Position numbers and translations under genes: made by a program. A stretch of 64,000 bases of DNA from assembly GCF_932526225.1 (NCBI RefSeq), contig NC_064040.1:5801181-5865180 (forward strand), in the 5' to 3' direction. The notes under the pieces are model-generated. The model did not search any database, was not told the origin of the DNA, and saw nothing but the letters and a program-made list of their open reading frames with translations. Shown here one piece after another: positions 21,830 to 36,200 of this stretch; within the stretch, counting starts at the first letter, position 1, and each line of letters starts with the position of its first letter. Origin of the DNA: Nematostella vectensis (lineage: Eukaryota > Cnidaria > Anthozoa > Actiniaria > Edwardsiidae).

Positions 21830-24800
21830 AACCTGCCTGACTGAAGCCGCATTGTCGAAATCCTGTCAGAAGCCCCACAGTTGAAACCCTGTCAAAAGCC
21901 CCATAGTTGAAACCTTGTCAGAAGCCCCATAGTTAAAACCCTGTCAGAAGCCCCACAGTTGAAACCCTGTCAAAAGCCCCATAGTTGAAACCTTGTCAGA
22001 AGCCCCATAGTTGAAACCCTGTCAGAAGCCCCAAAGTTGAAACCCTGTCAGAAGCCCTATAGTTGAAACCCTGTCAGAAGCCCTTTAGATGAAACCCTGT
22101 CAGAATCCCTTTAGTTGAAACCCTGTCAGGAGCCCCACGGTTGAAACCCTGTCAGAAGCCCCACAGTTGAAACCCTGTCAGAAGCCCAATAGTTGAAACC
22201 CTGTCAAAAGCCCCACAGTTGAAACCCTGTCAGAAGCCCCACAGTTGAAACCCTGTCAGAATCCCTTTAGTTGAAACCCTGTCAGAAGCCCCATAGTTGA
22301 AACCCTGTCAGAAGCCCTATAGTTGAAATCCTGTCAGAAGCCCTATAGTTGAAACCCTGTCAGAATCCCTATAGTTGAAACCCTGTCAGGCCGAAGCCCC
22401 ATAGTCGAAACCCTGTCAGAAGCCCTATAGTTGAAACCCTGTCAGAATCCCTATAGTTGAAACCCTGTCAGAAGCCCCATAGTTGAAACCCTGTCAGAAG
22501 CTCCATAGTCGGAACCCTGTCAGCCCTATAGTTAAAACCCTGTCAGAAGCCCAATAGTTGAAACCCTGTCAAAAGCCCCACAGTTGAAACTCTGTCAAAA
22601 GCCCCACAGTTGAAATCCTGTCAGGAGCCCTATAGTTGAAACCGTCAGAAGCCCCACAGTTGAAACCCTGTCAGAATCCCTTTAGTTGAAACCCTGTCAG
22701 AATCCCTATAGTCGAAACCCTGTCAGGCCGAAGCCCCATAGTCGAAACCCTGTCAGAAGCCCTATAGTTGAAACCCTGTCAGAATCCCTATAGTTGAAAC
22801 CCTGTCAGAAGCCCCATAGTTGAAACCCTGTCAGAAGCTCCATAGTCGGAACCCTGTCAGCCCTATAGTTAAAACCCTGTCAAAAGCCCCATAGTTGAAA
22901 CCCTGTCAGAAGCCCCATGGTCGAAACCCTGTCAGAAGCCCCATGGTCGAAACCCTGTCAAAAGCCCCATAGTTGAAACCCTGTCAGAAGCCCCATGGTC
23001 GAAACCCTGTCAGAAGCCCCATGGTCGAAACCCTGTCAAAAGCCCCATAGTTGAAACCCTGTCAGAAGCCCCATGGTCGAAACCCTGTCAGAAGCCCCAT
23101 AGTTGAAACCCTGTCAGAAGCCCCATAGTTGAAACCCTGTCAGGAGCCCCATAGTTGAAACCATGTCAGGCCAAAGCCCCATAGTTGAAACCCTGTCAGA
23201 AGCCCCATAGTTGAAACCCTGTCAGAAGCCCTTTAGTTGAAACCCTGTCAGAATCCCTTTAGTTGAAACCTTGTCAGGAGCCCCACGGTTGAAACCCTGT
23301 CAGAAGCCCCACAGTTGAAACCCTGTCAGGAACCCTACAGTTGAAACCCTGTCAGAAGCCCAATAGTTGAAACCCTGTCAGAAGCCCTTTAGTTGAAACC
23401 CTGTCAGAATCCCTTTAGTTGAAACCCTGTCAGGAGCCCCCGGTTGAAACCCTGTCAGAAGCCCCACAGTTGAAACCCTGTCAGGAGCCCTACAGTTGAA
23501 ACCCTGTCAGAAGCCCAATAGTTGAAACCCTGTCAAAAGCCCCACAGTTGAAACTCTGTCAAAAGCCCCACAGTTGAAATCCTGTCAGGAGCCCTATAGT
23601 TGAAACCGTCAGAAGCCCCACAGTTGAAACCCTGTCAGAATCCCTTTAGTTGAAACCCTGTCAGAATCCCTATAGTCGAAACCCTGTCAGGCCGAAGCCC
23701 CATAGTCGAAACCCTGTCAGAAGCCCTATAGTTGAAACCCTGTCAGAATCCCTATAGTTGAAACCCTGTCAGAAGCCCCATAGTTGAAACCCTGTCAGAA
23801 GCTCCATAGTCGGAACCCTGTCAGCCCTATAGTTAAAACCCTGTCAGGAGCCCCATAGTTGAAACCCTGTCAGGAGCCCCACAGTTGAAACCCTGTCAGA
23901 AGCCCTTTAAATGAAACCCTGTCAGAAGCCCCATGGTCGAAACCCTGTCAGAAGCCCCATAGTTGAAACCCTGTCAGAAGCCCTTTAAATGAAACCCTGT
24001 CAGAAGCCCCACAGTCGAAACCCTGTCAGAAGCCCCATAGTTGAAACCCTGTCAGGAGCCCCATAGTTGAAACCCTGTCAGGAGCCCCACAGTTGAAACC
24101 CTGTCAGAAGCCCTTTAAATGAAACCCTGTCAGAAGCCCCATAGTCGAAACCCTGTCAGAAGCCCCATAGTTGAAACCCTGTCAGAAGCCCCATAGTTGA
24201 AACCCTTTCAGAAGCCCCATAGTTGAAACCCTGTCAGGAGCCCCATAGTTGAAACACTGTCAGAAGCCCTATAGTTGAAACCCTGTCAGAAGCCCCATAG
24301 TTGAAACCCTGTCAGAAGCCCCATAGTTGAAACCCTGTCAGAAGCCCCATAGTTGAAACCCTGTCAGAAGCCCCACAGTTGAAACCCTGTCAGAAGCCCC
24401 ATAGTCGAAACCCTGTCAGAAGCCCCATAGTTGAAACCCTGTCAGGAGCCCCATAGTTGAAACCCTGTCAGAAGCCCTTTAAATGAAACCCTGTCAGAAG
24501 CCCCATAGTCGAAACCCTGTCAGAAGCCCCATAGTTGAAACCCTGTCAGGAGCCCCATAGTTGAAACCCTGTCAGGAGCCCCACAGTTGAAACCCTGTCA
24601 GAAGCCCTTTAAATGAAACCCTGTCAGAAGCCCCACAGTTGAAACCCTGTCAGAAGCCCCATAGTCGAAACCCTGTCAGAAGCACCATAGTTGAAACCCT
24701 GTCAGGAGCCCCATAGTTGAAACCCTGTCAGAAGCCCTTTAAATGAAACCCTGTCAGAAGCCCCATAGTCGAAACCCTGTCAGAAGCCCCATAGTTGAAA

Positions 24801-27800
24801 CCCTGTCAGGAGCCCCATAGTTGAAACCCTGTCAGGAGCCCCACAGTTGAAACCCTGTCAGAAGCCCTTTAAATGAAACCCTGTCAGAAGCCCCACAGTT
24901 GAAACCCTGTCAGAAGCCCCATAGTCGAAACCCTGTCAGAAGCCCCATCGTTGAAACCCTGTCAGGAGCCCCATAGTTGAAACCCTGTCAGAAGCCCTTT
25001 AAATGAAACCCTGTCAGAAGCCCCATAGTCGAAACCCTGTCAGAAGCCCCATAGTTGAAACCCTGTCAGGAGCCCCATAGTTGAAACCCTGTCAGGAGCC
25101 CCACAGTTGAAACCCTGTCAGAAGCCCTTTAAATAAAACCCTGTCAGAAGCCCCATAGTCGAAACCCTGTCAGAAGCCCCATAGTTGAAACCCTGTCAGG
25201 AGCCCCATAGTTGAAACCCTGTCAGGAGCCCCACAGTTGAAACCCTGTCAGAAGCCCTTTAAATGAAACCCTGTCAGAAGCCCCATAGTTGAAACACTGT
25301 CAGAAGCCCTATAGTTGAAACCCTGTCAGGAGCCCCATAGTTGAAACCCTGTCAGGAGCCCCACAGTTGAAACCCTGTCAGAAGCCCTTTAAATGAAACC
25401 CTGTCAGGAGCCCCATAGTTGAAACACTGTCAGAAGCCCTATAGTTGAAACCCTGTCAGAAGCCCCATAGTTGAAACCCTGTCAGAAGCCCCATAGTTGA
25501 AACCCTGTCAGAAGCCCCATAGTTGAAACCCTGTCAGAAGCCCCATAGTTGAAACCCTGTCAGAAGCCCCATAGTTGAAACCCTGTCAGAAGCCCCACAG
25601 TTGAAACCCTGTCAGAAGCCCCATAGTTGAAACCCTGTCAGAAGCCCCATAGTTGAAACCCTGTCAGAAGCCCCATAGTTGAAACCCTGTCAGAAGCCCC
25701 ATAGTTGAAACCCTGTCAGAAGCCCCACAGTTGAAACCCTGTCAGAAGCCCCATAGTCGAAACCCTGTCAGAAGCCCCATAGTTGAAACCCTGTCAGGAG
25801 CCCCATAGTTGAAACACTGTCAGAAGCCCTATAGTTGAAACCCTGTCAGAAGCCCCATAGTTGAAACCCTGTCAGAAGCCCCACAGTTGAAACCCTGTCA
25901 GGAGCCCCACAGTTGAAACCCTGTCAGAAGCCCTTTAAATGAAACCCTGTCAGAAGCCCCATAGTCGAAACCCTGTCAGAAGCCCCATAGTTGAAACCCT
26001 GTCAGAAGCCCCATAGTTGAAACACTGTCAGAAGCCCCATAGTTGAAACCCTGTCAGAAGCCCCATAGTTGAAACCCTGTCAGAAGCCCCATAGTTGAAA
26101 CCCTGTCAGAAGCCCCATAGTTGAAACCCTGTCAGAAGCCCCATAGTTGAAACCCTGTAAGAAGCCCCATAGTTGAAACCCTGTCAGAAGCCCCACAGTT
26201 GAAACCCTGTCAGAAGCCCCATAGTCGAAACCCTGTCAGAAGCCCCACAGTTGAAACCCTGTCAGAAGCCCCACAGTTGAAACCCTGTCAGAAGCCCCAT
26301 AGTCGAAACCCTGTCAGAAGCCCCACAGTTGAAACCCTGTCAGAAGCCCCATAGTCGAAACCCTGTCAGAAGCCCCATAGTTGAAACCCTGTCAGGAGCC
26401 CCATAGTTGAAACCCTGTCAGGAGCCCCACAGTTGAAACCCTGTCAGAAGCCCTTTAAATGAAACCCTGTCAGAAGCCCCATAGTTGAAACACTGTCAGA
26501 AGCCCTATAGTTGAAACCCTGTCAGGAGCCCCATAGTTGAAACCCTGTCAGGAGCCCCACAGTTGAAACCCTGTCAGAAGCCCTTTAAATGAAACCCTGT
26601 CAGGAGCCCCATAGTTGAAACACTGTCAGAAGCCCTATAGTTGAAACCCTGTCAGAAGCCCCATAGTTGAAACCCTGTCAGAAGCCCCATAGTTGAAACC
26701 CTGTCAGAAGCCCCATAGTTGAAACCCTGTCAGAAGCCCCATAGTTGAAACCCTGTCAGAAGCCCCATAGTTGAAACCCTGTCAGAAGCCCCACAGTTGA
26801 AACCCTGTCAGAAGCCCCATAGTTGAAACCCTGTCAGAAGCCCCATAGTTGAAACCCTGTCAGAAGCCCCATAGTTGAAACCCTGTCAGAAGCCCCATAG
26901 TTGAAACCCTGTCAGAAGCCCCACAGTTGAAACCCTGTCAGAAGCCCCATAGTCGAAACCCTGTCAGAAGCCCCATAGTTGAAACCCTGTCAGGAGCCCC
27001 ATAGTTGAAACACTGTCAGAAGCCCTATAGTTGAAACCCTGTCAGAAGCCCCATAGTTGAAACCCTGTCAGAAGCCCCACAGTTGAAACCCTGTCAGGAG
27101 CCCCACAGTTGAAACCCTGTCAGAAGCCCTTTAAATGAAACCCTGTCAGAAGCCCCATAGTCGAAACCCTGTCAGAAGCCCCATAGTTGAAACCCTGTCA
27201 GAAGCCCCATAGTTGAAACACTGTCAGAAGCCCCATAGTTGAAACCCTGTCAGAAGCCCCATAGTTGAAACCCTGTCAGAAGCCCCATAGTTGAAACCCT
27301 GTCAGAAGCCCCATAGTTGAAACCCTGTCAGAAGCCCCATAGTTGAAACCCTGTAAGAAGCCCCATAGTTGAAACCCTGTCAGAAGCCCCACAGTTGAAA
27401 CCCTGTCAGAAGCCCCATAGTCGAAACCCTGTCAGAAGCCCCACAGTTGAAACCCTGTCAGAAGCCCCATAGTCGAAACCCTGTCAGAAGCCCCATAGTC
27501 GAAACCCTGTCAGAAGCCCCACAGTTGAAACCCTGTCAGAAGCCCCATAGTTGAAACCCTGTCAGAAGCCCCATAGTTGAAACACTGTCAGGAGCCCCAT
27601 AGTTGAAACCCTGTCAGAAGCCCCATAGTTGAAACCCTGTCAGAAGCCCCATAGTTGAAACCCTGTCAGAAGCCCCAAAGTTGAAACCCTGTCCGAAGCC
27701 CCACAGTTGAAACCCTGTCAGAAGCCCCACAGTTGAAACACTGTCAGAAGCCCCATAGTTGAAACCCTGTCAGAAGCCCCACAGTTGAAACCCTGTCAGA

Positions 27801-28460
27801 AGCCCCATAGTTGAAACCATGTCAGAAGCCCTATAGTTGAAACCCTGTCAGAAGCCCCATAGTTGAAACACTGTCAGAAGCCCCACAGTTGAAACCCTGT
27901 CAGAAGCCCCACAGTTGAAACCCTGTCAGAAGCCCCATAGTTGAAACCCTGTCAGAAGCCCCATAGTTGAAACACTGTCAGGAGCCCCATAGTTGAAACC
28001 ATGTCAGAAGCCCTATAGTTGAAACCCTGTCAGAAGCCCCATAGTTGAAACCCTGTCAGAAGCCCCATAGTTGAAACCCTGTCAGAAGCCCCATAGTTGA
28101 AACCCTGTCAGAAGCCCCACAGTTGAAACCCTGTCAGAAGCCCCATAGTTGAAACCCTGTCAAAAGCCCCATAGTTGAAACCCTGTCAGAAGCCCCATAG
28201 TTGAAGCCCTGTCAGAAGCCTTATAGTTGAAACCCTTACAGGCCAAAGGCACATAGTCGAAACCATGTCAGACCAAAGGCCCATAGTTGAAACCGTCCCA
28301 GGCCAAAGCCCCATAGTCGAAACCCTGTCAGAAGCCCCATAGTCGAAACCCTGTCCAGTGGAAACCTGATAGTTGAAACCCTGCCTGCTCCAGGCCATAA
28401 AGTTGAGACCCTGTTGAGAACCTATGGTCGAAACCTTGTCCGGTCGAATCCTGTTAGTTG
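21830..28460. repeat. Large 26-bp minisatellite (about 250 units) with higher-order repeats
   Basis: The unit is AGAAGCCCCATAGTTGAAAC plus CCTGTC, 26 bp. Variants include CACAG, CTTTAAA, CTATAG, TCGAAAC, GGAGCC and CAATCC-type changes. Edges are diverged (21770-21860 and 28220-28460). Blocks are themselves repeated. The rare variant CTGTAAGAAG occurs at 26155 and 27351, and a GAAACACTGT context at 25291 and 26487. Both pairs are 1196 bp (46 units) apart. An older block marked by GAAGCTCCATAGTCGG recurs at 22497, 22834 and 23798. It lies between the convergent 3' ends of GTPBP2 and VPS54. The unit length is not a multiple of 3 and no reading frame runs through it. Confidence 0.97.
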
Positions 28461-28745
28461 ATTCTGTTCTGTGTTTGGACACATAAAAGATAGATGTGAC
28501 CTACATTAAATATTTATAAGCCATGCGAAAAAAAAAACACAACTACATTCTTCCTTTTGTCTTTGGGACATTTTGACAACATGAATTTACCACCTAAAAA
28601 TACTGTCACCAATTCATGAATTATTTTATTTATTAAATATTTTTTTTACAATTATAATACTGCTATTTCTTACACATGATCCCTTAGTGCTGAATGACGT
28701 ATGCGCATGCGCTGGTAAAAAACAACCCACAAGTGTTGAGTGAGG

Positions 28746-28893
28746 CTAAGTTTAAACGTCGTATTATCCATGGTACCTTATCCATGAGACGTATTCAATG
28801 TAAATGCATGCACATGAATCGAGTCGATTGTTTCATCTTCATTTGCGTGCATTTGCATTGAATACGGCTCATGGATGATACGTTTGAACTTAG
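28746..28893. mobile_element. Short hairpin element (family B, copy 1)
   Basis: CTAAGTTTAAACGTCGTATT at the left and its imperfect reverse complement (ATGATACGTTTGAACTTAG) at the right enclose a second inverted pair, GTATTCAATGTAAATGCATG versus its counterpart near 28850. A related copy is at 46925-47060 and a partial one at about 50890-51000. No coding capacity. Confidence 0.65.
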
Positions 28894-30263
28894 AATAAAG
28901 GTACGAAAGACTGACTTCTGTGGCTGTTCTAAGTATACAGCTTTAAAACCATACTATACTGTAAAAAAGATGACAGATTTGTTTGATAATGAGTAAGTCA
29001 TAAAGAATCTCATAGCTTTGCGCTAGTTTTCTTAGCATTCGCCAAAATGTGACAGTTTGTCGGTAAAAAGCCGCCATTTCAAAACAAAAAGGTTAGTTAC
29101 ACCGCGCCGTACTAAAACTAGTCTTGCGTTTTTCAGCACTGCCGATCCCTTATAAGTAAGTCGATCCCGACTGCCCTGGGACTACCCTTCCCTCATAAAA
29201 CTCGACGCGGTGTCTCCTGCGAAAAAGAAATTTCTGACGGCGAATGTGGTCTACCGTGTTCTGGAACCATTTTTAGTCTCAACAGAAACCCCTCCCTCGT
29301 CAGACATCCAATCGTCCGTCCCTTAAAGCGGCGTAGCCACCAGTTTACCTCCGGTTGATAACATAAAAATCTCCGATCATTTTTAATCGAAACGCGAAAA
29401 AGCAGACGTTTCTCTGAGGATGTGACTGATAATTTAGAACGGATGGCCTGTTTAAACGCGCGGATTCTAATAGTTTTGTCTCTTATCGGTTGAGGTTTCC
29501 GTCAGCCATCCGGAAGTAAACTGGTGACAATGCAGCTTTAAGAAGCCTACTTAGTGTCTACTGCGCTAGTGTATTTCTAGGTTACACATGCTTTACTTGT
29601 CCGACAGAAACTGGTAGTCGCCTTTTTTGCACGACACATAGCATGCAAGCTTTACTACGATTTTGGAAATTCTGTGAACTCTTGCCAATGATCTCCAAGT
29701 CTTATATAGCATGCTTTCGTCAGACGAGTTCTTCTAAGACGGAATTTCATCCATCGAAGTCTCAGCCCATCAAAAAGTGAAGGTTTTTGTTGTAGGGGAG
29801 CCGAACATAAATCTAAAGAATACTTAAAAGTGTGGAAATAAAATCGGCCTGGGCCATATCCAAGAACGCCTCATTGTATGGGTAACTCATAGAGTGAATG
29901 ATATATATTTATTTGTGTCATTTATAGATAAGTCTTCAGTAAGGATTATGTACAATTTACGAATCAATGGGCTAACGCTCGGACGTCAGCGCAACTACTC
30001 TGTTTTAACAGAGGCGTACAACATACTTTTTTCAACCTTGTGTTAATTAATAGCTTGTACATCTAAGAAAAGAAGAAAATTCTAAGGAATTCTAACTGAC
30101 TAGACATTGATACCATGCTGGCTAGCGTTTCCAACAAACTAGAGATTTCAGGGCTTCTCGGCCGTTGTAGAGCACAGGTAGCACAAAGTGAGTTGTGTCC
30201 ATAACCAGGCACGCCCTTAGATCAATTAAGATCATCAGGCCAAAGGGCCCAGGTTCACAGGGG
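28894..30263. other. Intergenic region downstream of VPS54
   Basis: Apart from element A copy 2 I see no gene or repeat. The TTTATT at about 29908 (minus-strand AATAAA, about 355 bp after the VPS54 stop) is a possible poly(A) signal. Confidence 0.4.
29323..29541. mobile_element. Family A inverted-repeat element, copy 2
   Basis: TTAA borders at 29323-29326 and 29538-29541 with ends AAAGCGGCGTAGCCACCAGT and GGTGACAATGCAGCTTT. The interior GATAATTTAGAACGGATGGC and GGTTGAGGTTTCCGTCAG matches copies 1 and 3. It lies between the 26-bp minisatellite and VPS54. Confidence 0.82.
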
Positions 30264-33200
30264 TTATCTATATGTAGATGATTTACGAGCCACGCCAGGG
30301 GATCCCCTGTTATTCCGGATCTCGTTGACAAGTCTCCAGACGTCTTGAAGACCCTTGTCTACATCCACAAGCCCGTCTAGAGTGCGTAAGCTTTCCGCGA
30401 AGAACGCGAGGTCTGACGTCACCAGTCTATCACGTGATAGACAAAACAGTGTGAGACTTAAACACGAGGTTCCGCTATAAAAGGGAAAGCTCCTCCCACC
30501 CCCGGGCTCAAATTTGCAATTATAATCAGAACACTGCCACGCTAGTATCCTGTTAAATTGCTAATCTCTAAGCCTAGTCGGCTGGAAAAAAACTATTTTT
30601 GCACAGGTAACAGGACAGTTGTGTTAAGAGATTGATAACTTAGTGATTTGCTTTCCAATTTTAAATGTTGCGCTATCCATAATCTAACGCATCTGCATAA
30701 ATTATTTTCGCGCTGTGATGTAAATGCTCGTATTTATGTATAGCATTATTTTACAATTGATAGAAACTCTTTTAGATGGACAACTCTAGGAATGATATTT
30801 ATTTTGGTTTAGAATATGAAATTTGAATTTAGCGCTCAGAGCAATTGTCCTGACATGTTGACTCATTGACGGCTGATTGATAACTGGTTGTTCTTGAGCC
30901 CGGGGGTGGGAGAAGCTATCCCTTTTATAGCGGGACCTCGTGTTTAAGTCACGGGCCTAGCGTAATACAAAAATAAAATACAAAAAGAACTACAAGCAAT
31001 GTGGGTGAAGTGACGGGACTCACACGTGATAGAAATAATACGGTATGTGATTGATGTACAAGTACAAGTTTGTGACTGAAATGATTAGAAGCACGTCTCG
31101 TGATTGAAGTCAGGAATCCACAAAGTAATACAAGCAATATACATTTGAAAGTTTCCATTTGACTTACAAAGGAGAAAAATTAAAGTCACGCTGCACGTAC
31201 ATCCCTACGCTTACATTCCTTGAAGCTCAAAAGACAAGAAGAAGAAACGTACATCCCTACGCTTACATTCCTTGAAGCTCCAAAGACAAGAAGAAGAAAC
31301 GTACATCCCTACGCTTACATCCCTTGAAGCTCAAAAGACAAAAAGAAGAAGCGTACATCCCTACGCTTACATTCCTTTAAGCTCAAAAGACAGAAAGAAG
31401 AAGCGTACATCCCTACGCTTACATTCCTCGAAGCTCAAAAGACAAAAAGAAGAAACGTACATCCCTACGCTTACATTCCTTGAAGCTCCAAAGACAAGAA
31501 GAAGAAACGTACATCCCTACGCTTACATCCCTTGAAGCTCAAAAGACAAAAAGAAGAAGCGTACATCCCTACGCTTACATTCCTTTAAGCTCAAAAGACA
31601 GAAAGAAGAAACGTACATCCCTACGCTTACATTCCTCGAAGCTCAAAAGACAAAAAGAAGAAACGTACATCCCTACGCTTACATTCCTTGAAGTTCAAAA
31701 GACAAAAAGAAGAAACGTACATCCCTACGCTTACATTCCTTGAAGCTCAAAAGACAAAAAGAAGAAGCGTACATCCCTACGCTTACATTCCTTGAAGCTC
31801 AAAAGACAGAAAGAAGAAACGTACATCCCTACGCTTACATTCCTTGAAGCTCAAAAGACAAAAAGAAGAAAGTAGGACTCACACCGCACGTACCCGTGTT
31901 GAGGTCCGCCATTGTTGGACACGCCCAGCTTCTCGATCTTTTCTGCTAGGCAAGTCTTGAATATCCTCTTGACCTCGCGAAACATGACCTAAAACCGCAT
32001 TCACCCGCATCAGCTTGTCAGTGACATATTGCAGATATGGTAAATGTGAAAAAAATCCAGGATATGATTAACGACTCAAAGCCCTTTATTTCCCTTAGAA
32101 AAAAAGTTCCCCGCCCTCTTGGAACGATCAGTCTTTCAGATGTCTCGCTTATAAATGACTGTCATACTAAAGTGACCTTTATAAAAAAAAATCTGAAGGA
32201 TTTCTCCTTCTAGAAAATTTGCGGTAACCGTTGAGACGCAGTAGTTACCTCACATAAAGACAAGTGTTGGAAAGGGTTGTTCAACCCTATCCGAGCCTGG
32301 TTACCTCAATCTGTTTGGAGGGAAGGATGGCCGAGAGTGATTCGTGGAGCTTGATTATCTGTCTGACGATGCCTCGCATCGCTTGGGAAGGCATAGGAGC
32401 GCGCACTTCCCACTAAAATGACCCAAACAAAGAACGCGTCAGATGAGAGACAAGAAACTGTACAGGTAATAATCAGTGTCGGCCATTGGGAACTCAGCTA
32501 CTCAGCAAATGAACCACCTTAGCTAGGATCCATAAATTTGAATCTCTGCTCGAAAAAAATATAAATACAGTAATTGAAATTATCAGAAATTTGCCTCTAA
32601 CCCACGCCAAAATGGTTGCCTGGTTGCCTGTCAGCGATGTTATTGAAAGAGAAAGAAATTTGCTTCTATCTAATAATAGGATAATTATAGTAAAATCGAA
32701 ACTTAGGACAGGGAAATAGGGGTCATTTGATAGAGGTATTAAATACATTGTCTAGGTGACAAATATAGTCTCGCTTAATATTGGTACCATTGTGCTTTTC
32801 GTTCACATACTCTCACGAGACAAACTGTAAAACATGTGTTCTACGTCGTTTCCAGTTTCTTCCTGGTACTCATCATATAAGCATTTTAATTGGGGATGCG
32901 AAGGTGTGCCTTAATCTCCTCTCACCCGCGCCAAGTGGCTGTTGAACACATCTTCCATCAGATTCACGATCTTGCCGATAAGCTCCTGCCGATGGTTGCT
33001 GTAATCCTAACGAGCAGAAAAAAAAGTGTCAACTTAAAAAAAGGTTCATAAAATGGTTACGATAGGAAAAAACTTGTTTACATGCATAAAAATCCCCCTT
33101 CTTTTACAATCTCTAAGACAAGTTGTTGGATTATAGCACTTACCCGTAAAATCTGGTCAAACTGTGATAGCAAGATGTATTGTTTTGGAGGTAGCCGCTC

Positions 33201-36200
33201 TTCAAAATGAGATTTGAACACAGGAATGTAAATTGTCATCATCTCAAGACAGCGGGATGCCAGAGCTGAGGACAAAAGATGACTTTGAAATACTGACAAA
33301 AAGAAACAATAAAGATACCCACACCTCAACTACAAATATCGCTACAAAAGACACACTTCCTTTAAGATACACTTTGATTACCAATATCAACACAATGTGT
33401 TGTGAAAGGTGACACACAAAACAATTTCTTAACGAACCTAAATGTTTCACTGTAATGGTCTTGAGTCCAACCAGCTGAAGTGCACCCGCTCCAAGAACTA
33501 GTTGACACGTGCGAGAGTTGAAGAGCTGAGGAAAACAAAGTAGTTACACAATGGCAACCAACGTCTTCTTCATTATTGTAAATATAACTTTTTATTTGCA
33601 AGAAAACTTCAAAATAACAATCTACTAATCAATCAATCAAGTTTATTTCATCAACAATGCTTATAAGGCGTAGGCCGCTGTCGCAGGCTTAGTAGCGTGT
33701 CTACTATAATATGTTAATGTTCTTGATTTGTTTTATCTTAGAAATACTTATGAATAAAGTCTGATACTTTATTAATGATGTTTGATTTAAAGTTTCTCAT
33801 TTACGTGCTTGAATTAGCGAATGGAAATGGATCCTTTGTGCGACTCGCCATTGAGCGGGAGCATAAAATGGCGGCGTAATTGGCCTTCTTTACAATCTCA
33901 CATAAGTATGTAGGAGACACGTACTCGGGTGTATGCACCTTGGAGAAGAACTGGGCACTCCATAATACAATAAAATACAATAAACTTTTTAACGAGGGTT
34001 TATATAATAACTGTTTATACGACAACGATGGTAATACAACACTAACTCTGACTGATCGTCTAGAGTACACAGTCACGTGTCATTATTTCCTCCAATCACT
34101 TTTATTGCTGTATACATGTTATTTGGTCCCCACTATACTACTTGCGTATCTGGATGATGTCGTCACCGATGATGTCAAGCAATTCGACTGCGCATATCTA
34201 CAGACACTCATTTGTTAAGTTTTCTAGCTTATGCTAAACACCTCAGAGACACTGTACCTTGAGAACTTCAAACAATTTGTTCATAATGTCTGTGACGAGC
34301 ATCGGCGTGTCATCTACACACTGGCAATACTCCACGACCATCTTCAGCAGCAACAGAACCGTGCTGTAGACAGAAACAACAACAAGCTTTAGCAACAGAG
34401 CGTGCAGAGAAAAAACACAACAGGGGAACAAAGGTAGATTATGGGGACTTTATAGTAGCACGTAGCGGCAAGTCAGTACTGTGAACAAAACAACAATACG
34501 CTTTAACCAAACGCACAGAAAGTGGGTGAATTACAAAAGGGACCAGAAGCAAAAAGACACTACTCTAAAAAGAAACCAACAACATGCTTTAGTCAAACAC
34601 ACAGACAGATGGAGCAACAAGACAATTCTGTGAACAAAACGACAATACGCTTTGGTCGAGCACATAGACGGATGGTATCGGCAACAACAAGACAATAATG
34701 TGATCAAAAAAACACGCACTAGTAATCATGCGTACAAAGAGAGTTAAGGAAATCTTTAAGCAGACAGGATAATAAATGTAGGAGAAAGGCAGTAGAGACT
34801 TTACCCAACAACAGTAAATTTCTCTCCATTTACGACGAGGAAGCTCGCTGGACCTCTGTCAGGCTGTGCGTTGGACGAAGCTAAGTGACAAGAAGTATGT
34901 CAAATAAGTATTTGGTATCACATTTGATGAAGGCATCCTATACATGACATCATTGCGTTTCACTCAACTTACAAATTGCAAACGTGGGCTCTTTTCCACG
35001 AGGCCGCACTCCTGTAAAAATGTAAAAAGTGTCAAGCTACGAAATAATTAGGATTGGTAGACAAAAGGACGTAAATTTGATTGACGGAATAAGCCCCCAC
35101 CACCATGCCCCCGCATAGGTTGAAATACATGTAATTCGGTCCCCATTATACTACTCAGCTCACCATCCACTAGGGAGTCCACCAGAGCTTGGAACTCGGC
35201 GGGCACATCTGCTTGTTTCCAGCGTTCGTTATCCAAGATTAACCTACCAAAACAATCCTCCAGTTGAGAGTGATCTTTATCGTTATGCTCGTCACAGTTA
35301 CAGGGCGTCTCTAAGTGTTCCGTGTTCCTGACAATACCGCGAATTTATGTGTTTCTAGAGCATTCAAAAGCTCATGTTTAACAGCTAAGCCACCCGTTAG
35401 CCCTTTTATTTTTTGTTTGTTTTGCGGATTCCCGAAGCGAAATTTGGAGGTCGGAGATCACGAAAACAAACATAAAATGAAAACCTCGTGTACAACAAAA
35501 AGCTCTACCTCGTTGATCATTGCATTTTATTGTCAGATTTTCTGACTGTGTTACAGAGGCCACGAATATATCCATTTGCACAGAATATCGCATAAGTAAT
35601 GGCTTGAATATAATTTTCTGCCTGGAAGGTAAAAATCAAGGAAAATACATAATATCCTTACCCTAGTTTATTCTTCCGTTCCTCGTGGAACCTCTCGATA
35701 AATTTCTTGGCCTGAGATAAGAGAGTGGCGCGAAGGCTGTGACTCTGTCTACCACACATTCCCTCACAGTCACCGACAAAGTCTTCCACCATGCGTGTCA
35801 GGTTCACGAACTCCGTGGACGTCAAACTGTCCAGGTAGCCGGCCTGAATGGCAATTAAACTTGGCGGTTAAATACAATAGAGGACCAAGGGCTTTTAAAA
35901 CTTAAATCATAAGGACAGGTGCTCCACGCCTCACATAAAAAATATGATAAAGTACTTGTGACTCTGAGAACTATTTACGTGCAAAAAAAATATTTCTTTT
36001 TAGTCGTAGCTCTACTAACAGACGCATGTCTCCTGCTAAACAGTTCTTCTCTTTTGTATAAACTCTGGAAGACAAGAGGTTTTGGAGACATCACTATCAT
36101 GGAACAAGAAAACTGTGCTTACTTGTTAACGAAACTATCAAAACATACTTAGCAGCATTGATAGGGGCAGGGGAGATTGATAGTTCTGGACAACTCTATA

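Noticed and set aside
21830-28460. CRISPR-like array of repeats and spacers
   Set aside because: Units are contiguous 26-bp variants with no unique spacers, in an animal genome between two spliced genes. It is a minisatellite.
31272-31743. Two 87-residue repeat proteins
   Set aside because: Generated by the 52-bp array. The 208-bp spacing is four repeat units.
33880-34218. 112-residue plus-strand frame as a nested gene in VPS54
   Set aside because: No recognisable domain, antisense within an intron, no splice-consistent partners.
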